Below, piece by piece: positions 58,045 through 64,000 of a stretch of DNA of 64,000 bases (the first letter of the stretch is position 1; each line of letters starts with the position of its first letter). Both the position numbers and the translations under genes were made by a program. A model generated the notes under the pieces. It worked only from the letters and a program-made list of their open reading frames with translations, was not told the DNA's origin and searched no databases. This stretch comes from Candidatus Phytoplasma meliae (GTDB taxonomy: Bacteria; Bacillota_I; Bacilli_A; Acholeplasmatales; Acholeplasmataceae): positions 1 to 64,000 of the forward strand of contig NZ_JACAOD020000001.1 in NCBI RefSeq assembly GCF_016876135.2. The letters are read 5' to 3'.

Positions 58045-58093
58045 CTTTCATTAAAAACGAATAACTTTCAAAATTAGTCTTTTTTAATGAAAG
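58045..58093. terminator. Second hairpin in the convergent gap
   Basis: CTTTCATTAAAAA pairs perfectly with TTTTTAATGAAAG over a 23-base loop. Confidence 0.5.
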
Positions 58094-58111
58094 TCATTTA
58101 AAATCCATTAA

Positions 58112-58138
58112 AGACCCTCCTTAAGGAGGGTCTTTTTA
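58112..58138. terminator. Perfect palindromic terminator
   Basis: AGACCCTCCTT is followed at once by AAGGAGGGTCT and then a T run. GC-rich for this genome; it may work in both directions. Confidence 0.8.
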
Positions 58139-58235
58139 TAACGAAAGAACCTTAATTAGACTAAAGTCATAGTTTGACTTTTGGAAAAGTTAAAGAAAAG
58201 GCAAATAAAATGAAAAATTAGTTTAAATTACAAAC

Positions 58236-58273
58236 AAAAAGACTACTAACCTTTAAAGGTTAGTAGTCTTTTT
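58236..58273. terminator. Terminator of gyrB-gyrA-tsaE-tsaB, bidirectional
   Basis: AAAAAGACTACTAACCTTT faces its exact complement, a 19-bp perfect palindrome with A and T runs at the ends. It stands 2 bases beyond the tsaB stop. Confidence 0.85.
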
Positions 58274-58275
58274 GT

Positions 58276-58884
58276 TTATTTATTATCTTTAGTTAACTTT
58301 TGATTTTTTAATTGACGTTCGGCTTGAGTTTGTACTAAATAATTAGGGACCAATAAATGAGGATTTAAAACTTGTGTCATAAAAAGATAAATATTATTCA
58401 GTGATATCTTAATACTTTCTTCAGAAATTAAGATATGATTTTTAAAAAATTGTAAAAAAGAACTATCATAGCGTCCTTCTTTTAAGCAAATTTGCTTTAA
58501 GTTGAAACTTAAAGCAAAAAAGAAATTATTTCTGGCATCTACTAAAGGTGTTAAAAATTGGGAAGAATAACCACTAGTTAAAAGAATTAAACTACTAATT
58601 TGATATAAAGGAATTTGTAAAGTCCAAGATAACATTTTAGCAGTTAAAACAGCTACTCTTGTGCCAGTATAAGAACCAGGACCAACGCCTACTACGATAA
58701 GATCAAGGTTTTTTAAAGTCATATTATTTTCTTTTAAAATAGCATCTATTAAAGAGGTAATAGAGGCTACATAATCTTTTGATATAAGTGGTTGCTTTAA
58801 GGTTTTAATTTGATTATTTTGGCTTAAAATAATTATTTTGCTTTTGCTAGAAGAATCTAGGATTAAAATATTTTTTGTTTTCAT
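58276..58884 (-). CDS. tsaB: tRNA threonylcarbamoyladenosine protein TsaB
   Basis: TsaB supports TsaD and TsaE in making t6A37 of ANN-reading tRNAs. The 202-residue product has the ASKHA-type start NILILDSSSKSKIIIL and the signature VVGVGPGSYTGTRVAVLTAK (about 65-84). It ends the unit gyrB-gyrA-tsaE-tsaB. tsaD is not in the window. Confidence 0.9.
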   Translation of the reverse strand: MKTKNILILDSSSKSKIIILSQNNQIKTLKQPLISKDYVASITSLIDAILKENNMTLKNLDLIVVGVGPGSYTGTRVAVLTAKMLSWTLQIPLYQISSLILLTSGYSSQFLTPLVDARNNFFFALSFNLKQICLKEGRYDSSFLQFFKNHILISEESIKISLNNIYLFMTQVLNPHLLVPNYLVQTQAERQLKNQKLTKDNK

Positions 58885-58927
58885 AATGCAGTTACCTTTT
58901 TACATAATTGTTGTCCAAGAAAGAAAA

Positions 58928-59362
58928 TTATATATTTTGTTCCATAGTGATTCTTCGTTGCTTTTCATTGATAAAATCAATTTTAATTAAAAAATTAAAA
59001 TTAGGAAAAAGATAGCGATGATCTTGAGGGAATTCAACTATTAAAATATCAGGATTAATAAATTCTTCTAATAACTCCTCTAAAAATTCTTCTTCTAGAG
59101 GTGATTTATATAAATCTAAATGATAAACTTTACGATTAGTGGTTTCATAAGTTTTCATAAGGACAAAAGTAGGACTGGCAATAATTTGATTAATTCCCAA
59201 AGATTGAATCAAACCTTTAGTAAAAGTTGTTTTGCCAGAACCTACAGTTCCTTGTAACAAAATAATAGTTTTTTGAGTTCGATTAGCTATTTGTTGAGCT
59301 AACCAAAAGCCTAGTTTTTTAGTTTCTTTAAAAGAATTAGTTATTTGATTACAATATATCAT
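58928..59362 (-). CDS. tsaE: tRNA threonylcarbamoyladenosine ATPase TsaE
   Basis: The 144-residue P-loop ATPase has LLQGTVGSGKTTFTKGL (about 35-51), SPTFVLMKTYE and HLDLYK, all TsaE hallmarks. It lies 61 bases after gyrA and 43 bases before tsaB. Confidence 0.92.
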   Translation of the reverse strand: MIYCNQITNSFKETKKLGFWLAQQIANRTQKTIILLQGTVGSGKTTFTKGLIQSLGINQIIASPTFVLMKTYETTNRKVYHLDLYKSPLEEEFLEELLEEFINPDILIVEFPQDHRYLFPNFNFLIKIDFINEKQRRITMEQNI

Positions 59363-59423
59363 TTTTAAACCACTTTTTAATAGTATTGATGTCGGAAAGA
59401 AGGGAAGAAAAGATCAATCACAA

Positions 59424-61913
59424 TTAAATATTAATTTTTAAAGAATCTTCTTTTTGAATAATAGCTACTGAAACAGCCTTGTGAGCGTTTTTTAATTTAA
59501 TAATTTTAGTTCCTTGTGTCGCTTTATTTTTGGTTTTTGTAATATTTTCGATCGAAACTCTTACTACTTGTCCTTTATCAGAAGAAATAATTAATTCATC
59601 AGAAGGCAAAACTACTTTTAAAGCAATTAGTTGTCCTTTTTCAGCATTCACTTTAATAGTTTTAGAACCTTTACCATTGCGAGATTGAATGCGGTATTGA
59701 TTAATATTAGTAATTTTACCAAAACCATTTTCAGTCATTACTAAAATACTTTGGATTAAAGAATTATCATCAAAAACAGCAGCCCCAATTAAGAATTCTT
59801 CTGGGCTTAAGCGCATACCCATAACTCCCATACTATTACGGCTAGTTTTTCTAGTTTGTATTTCATCAAAACAAATAGCATTGCCATTATTAGATGCTAA
59901 AACGATAGTATGTTGTCCGTTAGTTTTGCTAACTGTTAATACTTCATCTCCTTCTTTTAACCTAATAGCAATTAAACCTCTTTTTTTAATATTATAATAT
60001 TCTTTTAAAGGTGTTTTTTTAACTATTCCTTTTTTAGTAGCAAAAAATAAATAATCTTGGTTTTGGTTAAAAGATTTAACATTTGTGAAAGAAGTTAAAA
60101 ATTCTCCCTTTTCAAATGGTAAAAAATTAATTAAAGGGGTTCCTTTGGATTGCCTTGAACCTAAAGGTATTTCATGTCCTTTTAATTGATAAACTTTCCC
60201 TTTATTCGTAAAAAATAAATGATAATCATGAGTAGAAGTAGTAGCTAAATGTTCAATGAAATCTTCTTCATAAACTTTCATCCCAGATACTCCTTGGCCG
60301 CCTCTTTTTTGTTGTTTATAAGTATCTATTTCCATACTTTTGATATAACCTTTATTAGTAATAGTGATAATAAGAGGTTTTTCTTCAATCAAATCTTCAT
60401 CTCGATAATCAAGTAGAGAATCAAAATTAAGGACTGTTTTTCTTGGATCTTGATATTTCTTTTTAATTTCTAAAAGTTCTTTTTCTAGTATTTTTTCTTT
60501 TTTAGTTTGAGACTTAATAATGCTTTCACATTCATTAATTTCTTTAGTTAAATTAGCTTCTTCTGTAATTAATTTTTGAGTTTCTTGATTAGCTAATTTT
60601 TGTAAACTCATTTCTAAAATAGCTTTACTTTGGAGAGTATCAAATTGATATTGTGACATTAATTTTTGTTGAGCATCTTTAACATCAGCAGATTTTTTAA
60701 TTAATTGAATAGCGTGTTCAATATCTTTTAAAATAGTTAAAAAAGCTATCACTAAATGTTTACGAGCATTAGCTTTTTGTAATTCAAACATCTTTTGACG
60801 ATTAATAACATTGATACGGAAATGAAAAAAAGCTTCTAAAATTTGTTTTAAAGAAACTAACTGAGGTTTACGGTCAACTAAAGCTACCATATTAATGCCA
60901 AAAGAAACTCTTAATTGAGAGTGTTTATACAATTGATTTAAGACAATCTTAGCATTGGCATCTCTTTTTAATTCAATTACTATTTTCATTCCTTGACGAT
61001 TAGATTCATCTCTTAAGTCAGTAATTCCTTCAATTATTTTATTTTTCACCAAAAGAGCGATTTTTTCAATTAAAACACTTTTTTTAACTTGATAAGGGAT
61101 TTCAGTAACAATAATCGAAGTACGCCCTTTTTCGGTTATAATATGAGCTTTAGCTTTTAAAATAACTGTTCCTTGACCTGTTTTATAAGCATTTTCAAGT
61201 CGTTTTAAACCTAAAAGTTCACCACCAGTAGGAAAATCAGGTCCTTTAATATGTTGCATTAATTCATGAAGAGAAATGTCTTTATTGTGGATATAACTAA
61301 TTAAACCATCAACCACTTCGCCCAAATTATGAGTCGGTATTTTAGTAGCCATTCCCACAGCAATCCCAGTAGCTCCATTAATTAATAAATTAGGAAATGT
61401 AGTTGGTAAAACTAAAGGTTCCTTTTCGCTACCATCGTAATTATCAACAAAATCAATAGTTTCTTTATCAATGTTTTTAATTAATTCCATGGCAATTTTA
61501 GCCATTTTAACTTCAGTATAACGCATTGCTGCTGCTTTATCACCATCAATAGAACCAAAATTACCGTGACCATCAACTAAAGGATAACGATAGCTAAAAT
61601 CTTGAGCCATACGTACCATTGCCTCATAAATACTAGAATCGCCATGAGGATGGAATTTCCCCATAACATCCCCGACAACGCGAGCAGCTTTTTTATAACT
61701 AGAATGGCTATAAACGCCTAATTCTTTCATTCCATATAAAATACGTCTTTGAACAGGTTTTAAACCATCTTTAATGTCGGGTAAAGCTCGTGAAACAATA
61801 ACACTCATGGCATAACTTAAAAAGGACTTTTTCATTTCATCGCTAAGGTTAATGTTTTCGATATTCCCTTGGTTAAAAATATCTTGTTCTAATTTGGACT
61901 TATCATCACTCAT
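59424..61913 (-). CDS. gyrA: DNA gyrase subunit A
   Basis: GyrA cuts and rejoins DNA. The 829-residue product has the winged-helix region with [20 protein letters not shown] and the catalytic Tyr132 in [10 protein letters not shown]. The C-terminal beta-pinwheel carries the GyrA box QKRGGQG (family form QRRGGKG), so it is gyrase rather than ParC. TTAAGGAAAT precedes the ATG. It follows gyrB after about 85 bases. Confidence 0.96.
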   Translation of the reverse strand: MSDDKSKLEQDIFNQGNIENINLSDEMKKSFLSYAMSVIVSRALPDIKDGLKPVQRRILYGMKELGVYSHSSYKKAARVVGDVMGKFHPHGDSSIYEAMVRMAQDFSYRYPLVDGHGNFGSIDGDKAAAMRYTEVKMAKIAMELIKNIDKETIDFVDNYDGSEKEPLVLPTTFPNLLINGATGIAVGMATKIPTHNLGEVVDGLISYIHNKDISLHELMQHIKGPDFPTGGELLGLKRLENAYKTGQGTVILKAKAHIITEKGRTSIIVTEIPYQVKKSVLIEKIALLVKNKIIEGITDLRDESNRQGMKIVIELKRDANAKIVLNQLYKHSQLRVSFGINMVALVDRKPQLVSLKQILEAFFHFRINVINRQKMFELQKANARKHLVIAFLTILKDIEHAIQLIKKSADVKDAQQKLMSQYQFDTLQSKAILEMSLQKLANQETQKLITEEANLTKEINECESIIKSQTKKEKILEKELLEIKKKYQDPRKTVLNFDSLLDYRDEDLIEEKPLIITITNKGYIKSMEIDTYKQQKRGGQGVSGMKVYEEDFIEHLATTSTHDYHLFFTNKGKVYQLKGHEIPLGSRQSKGTPLINFLPFEKGEFLTSFTNVKSFNQNQDYLFFATKKGIVKKTPLKEYYNIKKRGLIAIRLKEGDEVLTVSKTNGQHTIVLASNNGNAICFDEIQTRKTSRNSMGVMGMRLSPEEFLIGAAVFDDNSLIQSILVMTENGFGKITNINQYRIQSRNGKGSKTIKVNAEKGQLIALKVVLPSDELIISSDKGQVVRVSIENITKTKNKATQGTKIIKLKNAHKAVSVAIIQKEDSLKINI

Positions 61914-61998
61914 ATTTCCTTAACCCCTTTATTTTTTTAATATATCTATATATCTTGTATCTTATTTTTTTAATATTTATTTTATTTATTTTAACAAT

Positions 61999-64000
61999 CT
62001 AAATATCAAGTTCTGCTTCTAAAGCTTTAGCTAAAATAAAATTTTTTCTTGGTAAAACTTTTTTACCCATTAACGTATTAAAAGTTTGATCAGCCTCTTG
62101 CAGGGATTCCTCTTGAGTTAATGCTGTTAAAGCGTCTTGTAAAGTGACTTTTAAAAGGGTTCTTGTTTCTGGGTTCATCGTTGTTTCCCATAATTGATCA
62201 GGATTCATCTCTCCTAAACCTTTATACCTTTGGAATCCCTCTTTAATATTGCGTTGTTCAGCAAAAGCTTGTTTATGTTGTTCTTCATAAAAATAAGTAA
62301 TATTTTTGCCTTTTTGATATTTATATAAAGGAGGTCTTGCAAAATAAATATAACCTTTATCAATTAAAGTTCTAAAGTTTCTAAAAAAGAAAGTTAAAAG
62401 TAAAGTTCTAATATGAGCACCATCAACATCGGCATCCGTCATAATGATAATCTTATGATAACGGATTTTTTCAAGAGGAAGCTCTTTGGTCTTGCCAATG
62501 TTAATCCCGACCCCAATTGCTTGAATTAAGGATTTAATCTCTTTATTAGTTAGAATTTTAGAAGATTGCGTTTTTTCAACATTAAGGACTTTTCCGCGCA
62601 AAGGAAGGATAGCTTGAAAGCCTGAGTCTCTTCCTTGCTTAGCAGAACCACCAGCAGAATCGCCTTCGACAATATATAATTCAGAAGATTGAGGATCTTT
62701 ACTACGACAATCAGCTAATTTAGAAGCAAACCCTAAAGAATCAAGTGGTTTATTTCTAGTAATTTCACGAGCCCTTTTAGCCGCTAATCTAGCATTTGCT
62801 GAAAGTAAACATTTGTCAATTATTTTTTTAGCGCTTTGAGGATGTTCTAATAAAAATTTTTCTAAAAATTCACCAAAAAGTTGTGATACAATAGCTCTTA
62901 CTTCTACATTTCCTAATTTAGCTTTAGTTTGACCTTCAAATTGAGGATCTTGATGTTTTAAAGAAATAATAGCAGTGATCCCTTCTAAAATATCTTCACT
63001 CATTAAATGTTCGTCTTTTTTTAAAAGATTAAATTCTTTAGCATATTTTGAAATATTACGATTTAAAGCTAATTTAAACCCTTCTTCATGGGTTCCCCCT
63101 TCATGAGTGTGAATGTTATTAACAAAAGAGTAAATTTTTTGTGTTTGAGTATAATTTTGAACTATTTGGGGATCTGTTTCTGCATCTTTATCTGATTCTT
63201 GTATTTGTTGCTTTTTATTTTTTTGATCCACAGTATATTCAAAAGTAACTTCTAAGGCTAAACCAGGAAGCTCTTTTTCTAAATAAAAAACATCATGAAA
63301 AGGTTTTTGATGATGTGTTTGATCAACAAAATTAAGATAATCTTGTAAACCAGCTTCATGATAAAAACTAAAGCTAACAGCTTCATCTTTTCTTTTGTCA
63401 ATTAAATTTAATTTCAGCTTTTTATTTAAAAAAGATAATTGTTGCAATCTATCTTTTAAAATTTGTAAGTCATAAACAGTGGTTTCTTTAAAAATTTCAG
63501 GATCAGCTAAAAATTTAATAATAGTCCCTTTACGATTAGTTGGGCCAACGATTTCTAAAGGGGTAACCGGCACACCTTTTTCATATTTTTGATAATGGAT
63601 TTTTTTATCTAAATGAATTTCAACAGTAAACCAACTAGATAAAGCATTAACAACAGAAGCCCCCACGCCGTGAAGTCCGCCAGAAACTTTATAAGCAGAA
63701 CCATCAAATTTTCCACCTGCATGCAAAGTGGTTAAAATAGTTTCTACCGCTGGTTTCCCTGTTTTAGGGTGAATTCCTACAGGTATTCCTCGACCATTAT
63801 CAGTAACACTAATAACATCTCCTGGCATAATTTCTAAAGTAATTTCATTAGCGTGTCCTGCCAAAACTTCATCAATAGAATTGTCAACGATTTCCCAAAT
63901 TAAATGATGTAATCCTTTGGCAGCAGTAGAACCAATATACATTCCTGGTCTTTTTCGTACTGCTTCTAAACCTTCTAAAATCTGAATACTATCAGCGTTG
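61999..64000 (-). CDS. gyrB: DNA gyrase subunit B, 5' end outside window
   Basis: The frame runs to the window edge: upstream of the Met at 63942 the residues [19 protein letters not shown] are read to 63999, so the real start lies beyond 64000. The ATPase domain has [18 protein letters not shown] and [13 protein letters not shown]. The TOPRIM domain has [26 protein letters not shown] and [19 protein letters not shown]. It supplies ATP-driven supercoiling with GyrA. Confidence 0.96.
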   Translation of the reverse strand, partial: NADSIQILEGLEAVRKRPGMYIGSTAAKGLHHLIWEIVDNSIDEVLAGHANEITLEIMPGDVISVTDNGRGIPVGIHPKTGKPAVETILTTLHAGGKFDGSAYKVSGGLHGVGASVVNALSSWFTVEIHLDKKIHYQKYEKGVPVTPLEIVGPTNRKGTIIKFLADPEIFKETTVYDLQILKDRLQQLSFLNKKLKLNLIDKRKDEAVSFSFYHEAGLQDYLNFVDQTHHQKPFHDVFYLEKELPGLALEVTFEYTVDQKNKKQQIQESDKDAETDPQIVQNYTQTQKIYSFVNNIHTHEGGTHEEGFKLALNRNISKYAKEFNLLKKDEHLMSEDILEGITAIISLKHQDPQFEGQTKAKLGNVEVRAIVSQLFGEFLEKFLLEHPQSAKKIIDKCLLSANARLAAKRAREITRNKPLDSLGFASKLADCRSKDPQSSELYIVEGDSAGGSAKQGRDSGFQAILPLRGKVLNVEKTQSSKILTNKEIKSLIQAIGVGINIGKTKELPLEKIRYHKIIIMTDADVDGAHIRTLLLTFFFRNFRTLIDKGYIYFARPPLYKYQKGKNITYFYEEQHKQAFAEQRNIKEGFQRYKGLGEMNPDQLWETTMNPETRTLLKVTLQDALTALTQEESLQEADQTFNTLMGKKVLPRKNFILAKALEAELDI

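Overview
The window reads as chromosome of a wall-less, plant-pathogenic mollicute of the genus 'Candidatus Phytoplasma'. The evidence is the very low G+C, a phytoplasma-like 16S rRNA, use of TGA as stop in the housekeeping genes, DUF2963-type repeats (a family I know from phytoplasmas), extra thymidylate kinase copies, and a Bacillus-like ribosomal protein and tRNA gene order in a reduced genome. I do not assign a 16Sr group.

Region by region. (1) 1-10140 is an accessory island. Its + strand is rich in A and C and poor in G, unlike the rest of the window. It carries a dsRBD-less RNase III-like protein, three membrane-anchored coiled-coil or proline-rich proteins, a DUF2963 repeat protein, an intact island-type tmk, a large single-anchor protein, a six-helix membrane protein and a truncated second tmk. 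Three intergenic stretches (about 844-1057, 4128-4369, 7478-7679) are copies of one cassette made of a terminator hairpin, a leader and a Shine-Dalgarno site. (2) 10235-10630 is rnpB with its own promoter. (3) 10640-18120 is a second, AT-rich accessory region. It has three small membrane or secreted proteins on the minus strand, two of them paralogous. It also has a four-gene plus-strand cluster (13550-18033) built around an AAA+ ATPase that is probably membrane-anchored, but whose reading frame carries an in-frame TGA. The last gene of the cluster also seems to have lost its C-terminus to in-frame stops.

(4) 18403-33737 is rpmF followed by the S10-spc-alpha ribosomal protein operon (rpsJ to rplQ, with secY, adk, map, infA and rpoA), opened by a good promoter and closed by a terminator. 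(5) 33806-51821 is housekeeping: tRNA and rRNA modification (truA, truB, rsmI, rluB-type), nucleotide kinases (tmk, cmk), holB, metG, trxA, der, gpsA, HU, rpmG, pepP, proS and rpmH-rnpA-yidC. tRNA-Cys and tRNA-Ser lie between pepP and proS. (6) 51858-57952 is an rRNA operon: tRNA-Tyr, 16S, tRNA-Ile, 23S, 5S, then eleven tRNAs in the Bacillus rrnB order with internal deletions. (7) 58011-58273 is a series of hairpins separating this from the minus-strand unit gyrB (cut by the window end), gyrA, tsaE, tsaB.

The core supplies translation, secretion (SecY, YidC), RNase P (both rnpB and rnpA are present) and DNA topology. The accessory regions mostly encode proteins with a single N-terminal membrane anchor and long extracytoplasmic or coiled-coil parts. 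In a wall-less pathogen these would face the host, but no function can be assigned from sequence alone. The most unusual signals are the triplicated cassette, a 14-A tract filling a promoter spacer, a 13-A tract inside a coding sequence, the TGA-interrupted AAA+ cluster, and a perfect 21-bp duplication inside secY.
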